From NCBI GenBank assembly GCA_905147135.1, contig LR990057.1, positions 2,108,001 to 2,172,000 on the forward strand: DNA of 64,000 bases, given 5' to 3'. The notes below the pieces were generated by a model, which saw only the letters and a list, made by a program, of their open reading frames with translations, did not search any database and had not been told where the DNA came from. The first letter of the stretch is position 1. Every line of letters begins with the position of its first letter. Below are positions 9,907-20,500 of this stretch, piece by piece. The translations under genes were made by a program, and so were the position numbers. The DNA comes from Blastobasis lacticolella (lineage: Eukaryota; Arthropoda; Insecta; Lepidoptera; Blastobasidae).

Positions 9907-9920
9907 TGACGTATGACGTG
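9907..9920. promoter_or_regulatory. Tandem CRE-like half-sites
   Basis: TGACGTATGACGTG holds two TGACGT/TGACG half-sites 7 bases apart; another TGACG lies at 9926-9930. These resemble CREB/ATF or bZIP binding sites and lie 89-102 bases upstream of the first ATG of the minus-strand ORF at 9228-9818. Role is inferred only from position. Confidence 0.3.
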
Positions 9921-10213
9921 TTCTTTGACGAGGTTACGTTTAACTGTGTATTCTTACATATATTCACACAACATTTTATATGTAGTTGTAGATATAGTAA
10001 ATATTGTAGATATTATAGCCTAATATAATATATAATAGCCTAATGGTAAACGACAATGCGGCAGACGTCATTGGTTTATGAATATAGTTAATTAACTTTG
10101 TACCTTGATTCATCTCGGCCATTGTAGTTGGCGGAAGGACTTACCTGAAATGGGAAAATTGCAATTTAGAAGACATGGAAATTGAGAGAAATACATTGAA
10201 AATCATTGTACTT

Positions 10214-10483
10214 ATTATTATTATCACAGCCTATAACAGTCCACTGCAGGACTTAGGGCCTCTCCCGCGAGAGGGGAGGTTATTGCCGTAATCTCCACGC
10301 TTGGCAGGCGAGGCGGGTTGGAGATCGCAGTGTTGTAAATATAAAAATGGGAATCGCTGCTGCCCATTTTCCAGCCTACGGAGACTCCAGATCTTTTGCC
10401 TCGAAAACATTAGTCGCCTTGTACGACACCCATGAGTGTATAGGTTGGTGCTATTCAACTCTGCCGGACATCACACGGCCACC
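10214..10483 (-). repeat. SINE B, near full length
   Basis: (ATA)n/(TGA)n tail at 10214-10225, then all SINE B blocks in order to ATCACACGGCC (5' end on the minus strand at 10483). Confidence 0.9.
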
Positions 10484-10734
10484 ACCAATTGTAATTCAAT
10501 TTATTAAATACCAGGCCTAGTACATTATGTACCTACTAACATAATATAATTACTAGTTTTTATTTGTAAATTTTATTATTTAATTGATATTGTAATTCTA
10601 GTTATTTGAAATGATATAATTCTTATTTGTTATTAATCTATTTAATCTACACTTAAGTAGTTACTATGTTTATTAATATGATTGTATTATTATAGATTTC
10701 AACGTTGTATTGACATTTTATCTAATAATTTTTA

Positions 10735-11266
10735 ATATTCATATTCATTTATTTCAGTAAAATATTACACCGTCATTTATCGCAATCGCACGTATACACA
10801 AATATGATTATTAAATTATAAAAGCAAATAATGTAAATGATGTCACAAAATACAAAATGTCAAATTGAGAAACAATATTATAAATCAATGAAAATGTCAA
10901 ATTTAAATTAATATTATAAATAAATAATTAAATGTCAACAAATTAGGAACAAATGTAGGTACCTATATATTGGGTAGGTATGCCCACTATTAATTTAATA
11001 TTAAGAAACTAACATAATACAATGTGTATGTCAATTATGAAAGTACAAATAAAAAATAAAAAGAATGTCAATTGAGTAGGTACTTAATAAAAGTCATGTA
11101 TCTAACATAGAATATAACAATAACAACGGAGAGGAGGTAACGGAGGTTTCACTCGTCAAGATACTCATTCACCGTGTAGTATGCTTTTTATACTAATAAT
11201 CATTACATAATAATTGTAATACGGTGTAAAATATTTACTAAATAAATGAATATGAACATGAATATG
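10735..11266. repeat. A+T-rich element with inverted ends and repeated TGTCAA
   Basis: The left end (10735-10773, ATATTCATATTCATTTATTT... to ACACCGT) is the imperfect reverse complement of the right end (11221-11266, ACGGTGTAAAATATTTACTA... to GAATAT). Inside, AATGTCAA or TGTCAATT occurs at least six times. The GAATATGAATATG end also occurs at 32235-32252 and, inverted, at 22108-22130, so each half may be a LINE-type 3' tail; this would then be two tails facing outward. Confidence 0.45.
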
Positions 11267-12477
11267 CCCAGAATCAATTTCATTCACACAAGTCCTTTGA
11301 GTAGGTAATTTTGGAAGTAGGTACTCAAAGTTTTCCCTAGCCTTTCGGCATTGAATGATTTTTCACTGTCTCTAAGCCATTTGGGTGTGCGTTACCTACG
11401 TTATACGTTATGCGAAAAGTACGTTACGAGTATGTTTACATTTAATTACAGCTCTACCAACGAACTACCCTTCAAAGGCCTTTGTTTACGTACGTTATCG
11501 AGGAAAAGATTTTAATGGACCCTTCCTATTTGTATACTTTGTATATTGTTTTATTATGCTCCGGAAATACATTTTCGTTGTTTATTTCCCTTGTGCATAA
11601 TGTAAAGTATAATGTAACGATTTGCAGCCGCTTATGAAATGTCAAATTCATCCATAAAGAGACATTGTTTTCTTGTTTCTACCTATATATATGGTTTTGA
11701 CCGAGAATTCAGTGACTGTAAAAATCACTTGTTGTGGAGATAGACATGGCTAGATAACAGGTTATTACCATGTTCCCGCAAGAATCATAATTATTCGGGA
11801 TCAAATTACCAACATAGGTGTTATTCTAGCAATATTATGAGGTATAAACACTGCAACATTTCATTAGAATTCATTCAGCAGCTTTTACATGAAATATTAA
11901 CAAACATATATTCTTTCTGACTTTAGCATTTATAATATTTAGGATGTTTTTACTCATGCAAAACTGGGCCACGTCGCTAGCATACCTAGGTAGGAACCTA
12001 CCTACATTTAAATACCCATAAGTCTAAAGTATTCCAACCGAGCACTCCCGTTCCGTCCAGGCAAATAGCCGCCACATCGTCAATATTTGATTCTGGAACC
12101 AATCCTGAGATTGGCTTCGGCAAGGCAAAGGAAGCGGCTCGATACAGCCACCCCGTATTGTAGGCAAATGAAATCCATATTTAAACAACCGGGCTCGATT
12201 TACATGCAAAATAAACACGCTCTTGACCTATTTGCCCACTTGCATAGCTCTCTGCAGCTGTTTAAACTTTAATCTGTTTATGCTGAAGTTTTAGGACACG
12301 TCGAGCATGAAACGCCCTAAAGGAAACCTATTACGTGTGAACGTTAGGTACTAAAGTAATTTCCCAGGCATAATTAGTTCAAAACACATCCAATCGCGGT
12401 AGATAGCCGTGGGCGTACAGAACCCATTAGGGAAGAATCACAAAATGTATTTTGCCATGATTACGTCGAAAGAATTT
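11267..12477. other. Unassigned stretch
   Basis: No recognised gene. Only a short phrase at 12286-12320 (AGTTTTAGGACACGTCGAGC) recurs, at 58028-58050, within LINE-like sequence. Confidence 0.4.
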
Positions 12478-12670
12478 TTTTTTATGTCATACGGTAGGCA
12501 AACAGGCAAGCGGGCCACCTGATGGAAAGTGGTCACCACTGCCTATAGACATTAGCAACACCAAGAGTATCGCTAATGTGTTGCCTACCTCTATAACACG
12601 TTGCTCTGGCAGCAAAAGGCAAATGCCACTCCACTGCCAAAGCCACGGTTCCCCAAATCCCCACCCCATG
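12478..12670 (-). pseudogene. LINE 3' end, minus strand
   Basis: Plus strand starts with a T run and then TATGTCATACGGTAGGCAAA and GGCCACCTGATGGAAAGTGG, the complement of the LINE tail at 6720-6795. On the minus strand a short frame includes GNTLAILLVLLMSIGSGDHF, an out-of-frame reading of the conserved tail. 5'-truncated. Confidence 0.7.
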
Positions 12671-12903
12671 GAGCACTGGAAACCTTACTTACCGGCAGAA
12701 ACACAATACTATTTAAAAGAGTATTATTTAGCTGCGATATTCTGTAAGGTGGAGGTACTTCCTCAGTCGGGCGGCTCCAATTCGAACGAGATACCCCGCT
12801 GTGCCCTACCTCTCTTAATGCCTATGATTATCGTATCTAGTTACGTTAAAATAGAAATTACGTTCTTGTGTAGACGTCATGTTTTTAAGCAGTATGTCGC
12901 GCC

Positions 12904-13010
12904 ATGATGATGTTCGAAAGAACGTTTCTCGCTCGTACGATTCGGATGTGGAATGAGCTACCAGCTACAGTGTTTCCTTTGGACTATGACATGGGATCGT
13001 TCAAGAGGTA
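12904..13010 (+). pseudogene. LINE 3' end, first half, split by an insertion
   Basis: FERTFLARTIRMWNELPAT then VFPLDYDMGSFKR matches the LINE at 6600-6700. The match stops at AGGTA (13010) and resumes at 13369 with TATTAGAGGTCTCC. Confidence 0.8.
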
Positions 13011-13368
13011 AGACATAGACATTATTTATTGGTAACTTTTCATTACACGTCATAAAAATTATTATAGCATACCAATTATTCAACTTAATTAAATGAATTA
13101 CCATTTTAAGTTACATAGTAAATAAAATGTGATACAAAATTGTATTAATTAATAGAATTACTCATAAAAATTAATAAATGTCAAGATTATAAATAAGCAT
13201 ATTAATCAAAATGTCAATGTGTTTTATCTAGCTAATAATAGTATATACAAGATATCAGTCAATAATAATTATAATGTCGTTAATTATTTATTTATAGTAT
13301 ATTAATAATAAATAAATAATCCCTATTCAATATTTCACTATATATCATCAATAATTAATGTATGAAAT
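13011..13368. mobile_element. 358-bp A+T-rich insertion into a LINE
   Basis: Comparison with the uninterrupted relative at 6690-6710 (AGGTATATTAGAGG) shows an insertion with a GTA (or TA) duplication at the junctions. The start, ATTATTTATTGGTAAC, matches 22120-22140, and TGTCAA motifs link it to 10735-11266. It has no coding capacity and no clear terminal inverted repeat. Confidence 0.65.
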
Positions 13369-13492
13369 GTATATTAGAGGTCTCCTTAGAGACGGGCAAT
13401 GCATTGGTAGCACCCCTGGTGTTGCTGATGTTCATAGGCGGCGGGGACCACTTTCCATTAGGTGGCCCGCATAAACAGTCTGCCGCATAAAA
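13369..13492 (+). repeat. LINE 3' end, second half
   Basis: Resumes at ATATTAGAGGTCTCC and continues through GTGTTGCTGATGTTCATAGG and CCATTAGGTGGCCCGC to GCCGCATAAAAAAATG. Ends in an A run. Confidence 0.8.
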
Positions 13493-15032
13493 AAATGATT
13501 TCGCCAATTTAATAGGCTAGTTTCCCAAAAAAACTTAATTAGCCCGTCAGATTAAATTTCAAAAAATAGATGTCCAATATTTTTTTTGTTAAATATAGAA
13601 ATAAATACATACATAGTTAAAATGTCGCGTGACGTCACAACGTTATCACAATTTACATGATGGCATGTCGTCATCAGCCCCCACTTCCAAACTTTGACTC
13701 GCTAAGTAAATTTTTGTCTTTTAGATAAATAAAAAATTCGTGCCTAATATTTTTTAATAAATTAACTGACGATCTGAATTGAATTATCGTTTTTACTAAG
13801 TAAACTAGCCTATTTCTGTTAACTAAATAATTAAATAATAAATAATCATCATGGCGTTAATGTCCCAGAAAGATCAAAATAATTTATTTTTATTTAAAGT
13901 ATAGGTTGGTGTTTTAGTTCTTAGTTGTTTTTGGAACACCAGTTCATATATAGTCAGAGAGGATAATCTTATATTCTGGATGAACTGTTTTATTTTTCCT
14001 ATTATACTATTTCGTAGATAACGAGAACATAATATTAAATGAGAGAAAAAGTTCGTATAAAAAAATCTGTCAAATGCCACGAGCGGGGTCGACAGCGCGC
14101 TGTAGAATACCTTTACAGCGCCATCTAGTAGTGAATTCCAAAAGTCACTGCGCGAACAAAGAGGCCATCCACTAAAAAGAAAGAATAAACAATAGGAAGC
14201 GGAAAGGCAGACGGTGCCCGCTAAATGTGACAGGGGCTAGACAATGGCGCTTTGTCTTCGCGAATTAGCCTCGGCACAGATATGGAACTAATTACTTTTT
14301 TGATGGTACCCTCGGGAATGCATCGCAAGATTCGTAAGGTGTCATAAGCAATCACAAATCAGTTAAGTGTGTTTCTCATAGCACATATTTGTAGAAAAAA
14401 GAATCTATATGATCATAATAAGTTTGTCGATACTTTTAAGACACTTACAATTCCAAAACGGAGGTAGATACGACCCGCCCAAACGGTGGTCGTTCAATTT
14501 ATCAGTTTTGACAATAGGTCCCGTATCTTAGATTTACAACACAACTTACTTACTTGACTTGATTATTTTTTTTAATTCGACCTCTTATTTGGCCTCCTGT
14601 TCGTTGGTACCTTACCTAGCGCAGTGGATCTTTCATCACATCAATAAACATCGTCCGACTTTGGTCCGACTCCCCTTTGATTTTGGTCGCATTGTGAACA
14701 TCCTTTGGTACCGGCAATATCGCATTATTATCAAGCCTGGATTCCAAACAACGAGCTTGGATATACACGGGTAATCCGGTAATGCGTTCCGCGCCCAGGG
14801 TTACCAGATGACATGACTTTTCCGAGCATAGATCAAAGAATTAGCACGCGTCAAGGAAACAAGAAAAATTTTAATTCGTCGAAGATATTTTAAATATACG
14901 TGTATAAGAAATACGAATAATTCAAGGAAACAGTTTGATTTTATTTTTATTTTAAAAACAATTCTTTACCATATTTAGAAAACAAAACAAAAAACAAGAT
15001 ACACTTACTAAGCTACGTTCAAAACTAAATAT
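13493..15032. other. Unassigned 1.5 kb
   Basis: No domain-bearing ORF. A 25-base remnant of a SINE A 3' end (ATCATCATGGCGTTAATGTC) is visible at 13845-13867. The phrase ACAGCGCCATCTAGTAG at 14116-14132 resembles the end of SINE C but the rest is not recognisable. Confidence 0.4.
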
Positions 15033-15195
15033 ATATTTTTTATTGCCAAGAGCCACGCTGTCAGACAGTCCACATGATGTAAAATGGCCACCGTCGACCT
15101 GGAAATCTGCAACCTAAGGGTAGCGGAAACGGTGCCGGCCATTGAGGTAGGCCTATTGAAGAACCCAATGTTGTACTGAAAAGGAAACACATCGA
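15033..15195 (-). repeat. LINE 3' tail, minus strand
   Basis: On the minus strand: AGGCCTACCTCAATGGCCGG, CACCGTTTCCGCTACCCTTA, GGTTGCAGATTTCCAGGTCG and CATCATGTGGACTG, matching 43735-43810 (plus) and 23250-23380 (minus). A conserved LINE terminus of which only the last 150 bases survive. Confidence 0.65.
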
Positions 15196-15351
15196 TAGAT
15201 GGAGCGCTTTCTACTATGACTATCTTGCAAATTTGATCTAGGTCCCCAGAAAACGAAGGTCAAACATTAAAAAATAGAAACAATTTCAAGTTTTTGCACG
15301 GCATCACACCTCACCTGCGACTTTTTAAAATAAGATTTATGCTGCCCTCGG

Positions 15352-15592
15352 ATCATCATCGCAGCCCATAACAGTCCTCTACAGGACTAAGGGCCTCTGC
15401 AGGATTATTGTCATAATATCCACGCTTGACAGGCGGGTTAAAAATTGCAGTGTTATAAATATAACAATTGAAAACGCTGCTGCCCATTTTCCAGCCTACG
15501 GAGCTTTTGCCTCGAAAAATTTGTCGCCTTGTAAGATACCCACGAGTGTCAGGAGTTGCTGCTATTCTACTCTGCCGGACACCACACGGCCA
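15352..15592 (-). repeat. SINE B, near full length with small deletions
   Basis: Tail at 15352-15360, then the full set of blocks to CACCACACGGCC at the 5' end. The AAGGGGAGGTT block is deleted. Confidence 0.85.
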
Positions 15593-16863
15593 CCTACATC
15601 TGTCCTATACCGCCCCTTGGATACCTACCATAAATATAAATTAATTCCTAAATTAGGGATTTTGCCAGGAATACTTGCATTCGGAGCTGGTAACCCTACC
15701 GACCCCCCGCACCCCCGCCCTGCCGTTCGAACGTAATTGAAATGTCCGAAACAAACCCGCATATGGCTTAACGAAACATTGATACCAGCGGCCGGTGGAA
15801 AAATTTGAATTAGATTGGATCACTGTGGGATTGTACTCTAGGTTGTTTGGTTCGTACCTATTATCTAACTGTATTACTACATTGAAAACAGAATTGGGAT
15901 TACAAAATAATGTACCTGTGTGACATGTTTTGCTTTGTGTATTTATACAATGCGACTCGTATCGGCTTTTCTTAGCATGTATTCATGTATTATACATATA
16001 AACCTATCGGAAGAAATTCTCTAAGTGATGGAGAAAACCGCATACATACAGATAGGAAGAGAGCCAGTTAAAAATGTCTGTACCTAGCCTATCCTGTGAA
16101 AATATGCCTTCTCGTGCTCGAAATGATCGATATTTTGTCTTAATTTTAGCGCTCGTCTCGCATTATATAGAATTAAGCGAACGAGCGCAGCGAACTCGAA
16201 ATATGAAGAGCTGGTGATTGTATTGTCGTGTCGATGTCGTGATTGTAGGTACCGCTAAAGACTAATAAAATAACAGTTGCACAATTTATGAGCGTGCGCA
16301 GCAAGATCGAAATTTTCCCTCTTACCACTACCTTGCTATGGCTACCATGCCTCTCTATTTCTATATGATTTCAGGGTTATTTTGGAATTTTGGCTCGTAT
16401 AGTGTGCATTCCCAATCAGGTGGCAGTCAAATGCGTTCTAGCTAAATGTAAAAAAACATTTTTACATCTATCTCAATTTAGTTGAAAACAATGTAGTTAT
16501 GTGTAACGGATAATACAGTAAACTCAGTTTGAAACACCTCAAGGTAACCTATTTCGAAATGTACGTCTATTTTCGGTCCCTCGCTTACATAATTATGGAG
16601 TTGAATTTAAAATTAGGTGAAGGAAGTAAACGGCGACTTGAAAACGTGTATTTTAAACACATTTGCAACGTAGCGGAAACTGCAGGGCATTGCACCGCGG
16701 CAGCAGGGTCAGCACAAACTGACAGGGAAGTTTGCTGAAAGTAATCCAGTCTTAAATTAGTTTTCTTACTCTGCCGTACGAATGCAAATCAAGATAAATA
16801 GGAGAATACCAACGACTTGGTTTTACATGGTAGATATTTTGTTAGCATGAACCAGTTTTAGGT
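15593..16863. other. Unassigned stretch
   Basis: No recognised gene or repeat. A 69-codon ORF at 16529-16738 has no domain features. Confidence 0.4.
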
Positions 16864-17122
16864 ATGTAGAGCACATCTAATCTAAAATGACGCGCCCCAC
16901 TATCGCATTAACGCACACAAGCAAGTTTAAAATATGGACGCAATACATATGCAAATGCCTTTGTAATTGGTCATTCAGTTGCCGGTGAGATTCAATCGTA
17001 GGAGCACGCGTCGTTCATTGGCTCCCTCACAGATGAAGGTTCGTTATCAATATTTGCACTGACACATCGAAATCAACTAACTAAGTAGTGGGGCGCGTCA
17101 TTTTAGACTAGACGAGCTCTAC
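16864..17122. mobile_element. MITE F (GACGCGCCCCACTA family), copy 1
   Basis: Terminal inverted repeats: AAATGACGCGCCCCACTA at 16886-16903 and its complement at 17088-17105, extending outward through a TCTA-rich zone to GTAGAGC at both ends. The interior, with TCGATGTGTCAGTGCAAATA on the minus strand and GACGCGTGCTCC, matches 42252-42445. TA is present at both element edges and may be the target duplication, but the outer boundary is ambiguous. Confidence 0.75.
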
Positions 17123-17535
17123 CTACTTATTTCTCGTTTCACACACCGTCATCAGCCAATATCTTTGGTTATGAAGGGGTATTTGACAACTAATAGCCAT
17201 CCCTTTTGGGCACGTTATTTGCACCATTAAAAAAGGAAACAAAATAATAGATTGTGACTTCAGCTGTGAGTAGGCTCCTTTTATACCTCCATGTCCAATT
17301 TCTTTGTACCTACGCAAGTCAACAGAACAATGCATACATAAAATAATAAACACAAACTACTACCTAATTTTTTAGACCGGTATCGCATTCGTACTCCCCA
17401 GGTTTTGTGGGCGTATGTGGGTGGCGGTAATCACTTTCTACCTGGTTTTCCTTTTTCGTTGTGTAGCGGAAAGGGAAGGGAAACTCAACAATACTCACAT
17501 TATAGGTTTTAAGACTTTCGTCGTTAGTCACTACT
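17123..17535. other. Unassigned stretch
   Basis: Minus- and plus-strand small ORFs without recognisable features. Confidence 0.4.
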
Positions 17536-17691
17536 CTTTCACTACACATGTTATCGGGTTTGTTACCACGGTTAGTATTGTTTTTACCTCGATATTTCGA
17601 CGCAGTTGCATGCGTCATGGTCACAAATTGACTGGTGCCGCTGTGTAAAGTCTACCCGTGGTAACAAACCTGATAACATGTGTAGTGAAAG
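17536..17691. mobile_element. Foldback element with CGAYRTTTCG / GGTCAC core, copy 1
   Basis: Arms 17536-17571 and 17656-17691 are reverse complements over 36 bases with one mismatch. Between them is a core: TTGTTTTTACCTCGATATTT, CGACGCAGTT, CATGGTCAC and GACTGG. The core aligns with that of 22433-22582 although the arms of the two copies are unrelated. Confidence 0.75.
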
Positions 17692-18206
17692 TGTAACACT
17701 TACATTACGAGTACACAAACATAAGGTTGGCAAGCATCCGCACATAGATGGCGCTGACCGTTCTACATCGCGTTGGTGAAGTGTTCAAACTTCCTCGATA
17801 TAAATACAACTTACGACGATCAACTGTCGGAGCCTTAGTCCCCAGGTCACAACACCCGGCTAGGAGGGTAATTACCCTTTTCCACCTTCTCCATCTTCGC
17901 TTGCCAACTTTGGCGGCTACCTTATCCCTTCACTGCCAAACATGCTTACCATCATCCATGACCCCTAGCTCGTTTGTTTCAATCTGTCAAAAATACCTAT
18001 TTTTCATGCTAACCCTCCTGACCCACGGTTTAGGCATAGCGTGCCGTGCGACCGACGACCCCGCCCCGACGCCGCGACGTACCTACACCGCCATATCCTG
18101 TCCACCATGATACTTCTACGAGCTTATCATTTTATAATACATTGTTTACGGGACTTTTCGAAGACAGTATAAAGGAAACCGTTGGTGTGGGTTCAATTCG
18201 CAAAAA
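17692..18206. other. Unassigned stretch
   Basis: A 120-codon plus-strand ORF (17748-18110) has low-complexity, Pro/Thr-rich reading and no domain; the complementary frames are equally open in places. Not called. Confidence 0.35.
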
Positions 18207-18450
18207 TCATCACAGTCCACTGCAGGACTCAGGGCCTCACCCATGAAAGGGGAGGTTATTGCCATAATCTCCACGCTTGGCAGGCGGGTTGGAGATCGCA
18301 GTGTTATAAATATAACAATGGAAAACGCTGTTGCCCATTTTCCAGCCTACGAAGACTGGATCTTTTGCCTCGAAAACCTTAATCGCCTTGTACGACACCC
18401 ACGAGTGTGAGCGGTTGGTGCTATTCTACTCTGCCGGACACCACACGGCC
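18207..18450 (-). repeat. SINE B, near full length
   Basis: Complement of all SINE B blocks from the TGATG tail to GGCCGTGTGGTGTCCGGC (5' end at 18450). Confidence 0.9.
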
Positions 18451-18626
18451 AATTCGCACTACAGGCTTCCAAATAAAAATAGTTTCATCTCTTGTAAAAG
18501 TGCACCTATGTTAGTTATAACGGCAAATAAAGTTTTGCCTACGTTCTGTTTATGAATAAAGAGAAGTACTATGGGTTGAATTTGATTCGCATTGGCATAT
18601 TTCTATGCCCTATAAGTACAAGATTT

Positions 18627-18755
18627 TTACGGGGTCGGCAACGCGTGGGTGATGTCTCTGGTATTGCAAACGTCCATAGGCTGCGGTGACTTCTTACCAT
18701 CAGGCAGGCCGTAAGCCCGTAAGCTTGCTTGCCACCTGAGTGGTATAGAAAAAAA
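18627..18755 (+). repeat. LINE 3' tail (GGTCGGCAACGCGTGGGTGA family)
   Basis: ATTTTTACGGGGTCGGCAAC, GGTATTGCAAACGTCCATAG, CATCAGGCAGGCCGTAAG and TGGTATAGAAAAAAAAAG. Same tail at 27074-27140, 38865-38967 and 43565-43690; in the last the tail is joined to its coding region. Confidence 0.75.
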
Positions 18756-18849
18756 AAGCATGACTTACAATTCCTTCTAAACAAAGTAGTATAGTCCCTC
18801 GCGGAAGTGGGTCTAAGCTTCAAATTGCTCAGTTAAGTACGAGTGTAAC

Positions 18850-18960
18850 CTCATCATCGCCAGTATATAAATCGAAAGACGACCACCGCTGGTCGCAGCC
18901 TCCCAGAAAGATCTCCATAAGGACCGGTCTTATGCCGTCCGCATCACCTGTCCTGATGAC
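18850..18960 (-). repeat. Degraded RTE-like LINE 3' end
   Basis: Plus strand CTCATCATCGCCAG, CTCCCAGAAAGATCTCCATA and GGACCGGTCTTATGCCGTCC parallels the better copy at 45537-45714. Diverged; assignment tentative. Confidence 0.4.
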
Positions 18961-19163
18961 TGATAGTAGTACGTTTCGGAGACCCACAAAACGTTGGGCT
19001 GGCTGTACACAAAAAGGCTCTAAGAAGCTGAACTAAAGTAGGGCCTGAATACATCACATTCGTCAGCAGTCATCACTTCCTTGTGTCCACGACATAAAGT
19101 TCATTTTGCAGTCGCGCGGTTGCGCCTAATATCGCACAATATCGTGGATTCGAAATCAGCTGT

Positions 19164-19482
19164 ATGTATGTATGTATGTAAACTCTTTATTGCATTAAAT
19201 ACCTTAGAACTATATAACAAAGTGATATAAAATACATTGCAAAGGCGGGCTTATCCCACAATGGGATTTCTTACAGCTAACCTTAGATAAGCTGAAAGGA
19301 GCTTTAACGAGCGGTGGAGGCAACAATGAGTACCTATACAATTAATGCACTAAGTAAATTGACTTAACCTAAATAAATATATTTAAACCTATAAAAATAC
19401 ACATATATAAATAACTATGCCTACACTATACAATAATAAATACTATAAATATATATTTATTATACATATAACAAATAATGCT
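19164..19482 (-). repeat. LINE 3' UTR with (TACA)n tail
   Basis: Downstream (minus strand) of the 243-aa ORF. Contains GGGATAAGCCCGCCTTTGCA and GCAATAAAGAGTTTACATAC, that is an AATAAA followed by a (TACA)n tail at 19164-19182. A plus-strand relative of this tail is at 23440-23545. Confidence 0.75.
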
Positions 19483-20214
19483 CTATTCATAGCCGAGGAG
19501 GTGTTTTTTCACAAGTTCCTTGAAGGAACATAACGTGCGAGCATTCTGAACGTCTTCCGGTAGTGCGTTCCACAGACGCGCAGCCAATACTCGGAACGAC
19601 TTTCCGTAACCAGCTGAGATGTAAGCAGGAATTTCAAGCTGAAGTTCCTTGCGGGGGCGTAGTCGGGGATTAGCGGGCGGACAGAAATTAAACATTTCGC
19701 GGAGGTACAGAGGAGCGGCGGGATTAAAAAGTGCGTTAAACAATAACCCAAGTATATGGCACTCTCTTCGTTGCCGTATAGGAAGCCAATTTAATTTACG
19801 TCTATATTCGGACACGTGGTCGAACTTACGTAGCCCAAACACGTATCTGATGCAAAGATTCTGCAGTCGTTCCAACCGAGTTAGAAGTTGCTCGGTAGGG
19901 TCTAAATAGGCAACGTCCCCATAGTCCAGCAACGGCAGAATGAGGGAATTCACCAGAAGAACCTTCGTCTCAAAGGGTAAGAAGTGCTGCAATCTTTTAA
20001 GAGCATGGAATGATGCGAAAGCCTTCCGGCTGACCTCACCGATGTGCGTCGCCCAGGACAGTGTTTGGTCAAATATGACCCCCAAATTCTTCACTGAGTC
20101 ACTGAATTCAATAACAGTGCCATCAAAAATCAACTTTTGTTGAGCAACACTCCTTAGCTTAGAAACAAAATGCTGGCTGCCTATCACAATAGCCTGTGAT
20201 TTCGAGGCATTCAC
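19483..20214 (-). pseudogene. LINE reverse-transcriptase C-terminal half, 243 aa open
   Basis: A long intact frame. It starts within the region after the RT palm: NASKSQAIVIG, then NLGVIFDQTLSWATHIGEVS (the LGV..D..LSW..H block found C-terminal to the YADD box in jockey/CR1/I LINEs), then LNSLILPLLDYGDVAY, LQNLCIRYVFGLRKFDHVS, and ends SFRVLAARLWNALPEDVQN, the usual R.WN.LP ending. The YADD motif itself and upstream endonuclease are not in the window: sequence similarity to a LINE stops at about 20220, where another repeat begins. So it is a 5'-truncated copy rather than a complete element, but no frame damage is seen, which suggests recent insertion. The first Met is incidental. Confidence 0.85.
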
Positions 20215-20234
20215 CCTCAGCTGTCATCATTTCT

Positions 20235-20500
20235 TTTAATTTTTTTATGCTATGCAGAGACAAATTAGCAGACAGCCCACCTGATGGTAAGTGGTAACGG
20301 TCGCCCATAACATCTACAATTCAAACATTTATGTTGCAATTAACAAAAATGCAGACCCGCTAGTCACTGTGAGGGCTAAGATGAAATGCTTCATGCGTGT
20401 AATCTCGCTGGCTACCATAACCTTCAAACCGGAACACAACAATGCAAACGTTGTTGCTTGGAGGCAGATATAGATAAGGCGGTGGTACTCACCCAGGCGG
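20235..20500 (-). repeat. Repeat H (LINE 3' end-like), uninterrupted copy
   Basis: Plus strand: TTTTTTTATGCTATGCAGAG, CAGACAGCCCACCTGATGGT, GTCGCCCATAACATCTACAA, CCTTCAAACCGGAACACAAC, CAATGCAAACGTTGTTGCTT. The minus strand ends in an A-rich run, as a LINE tail would. It aligns with 40115-40745, which carries an insertion. Confidence 0.7.

Noticed and set aside
17748..18110. 120-codon plus-strand ORF
   Set aside because: Low-complexity reading, no domain, no promoter; ends in a CCGACGCCGCGACG-rich stretch likely to keep frames open by composition.
19649..20143. Plus-strand ORFs of 86 and 67 codons
   Set aside because: They lie opposite the 243-aa LINE frame and have no independent support.
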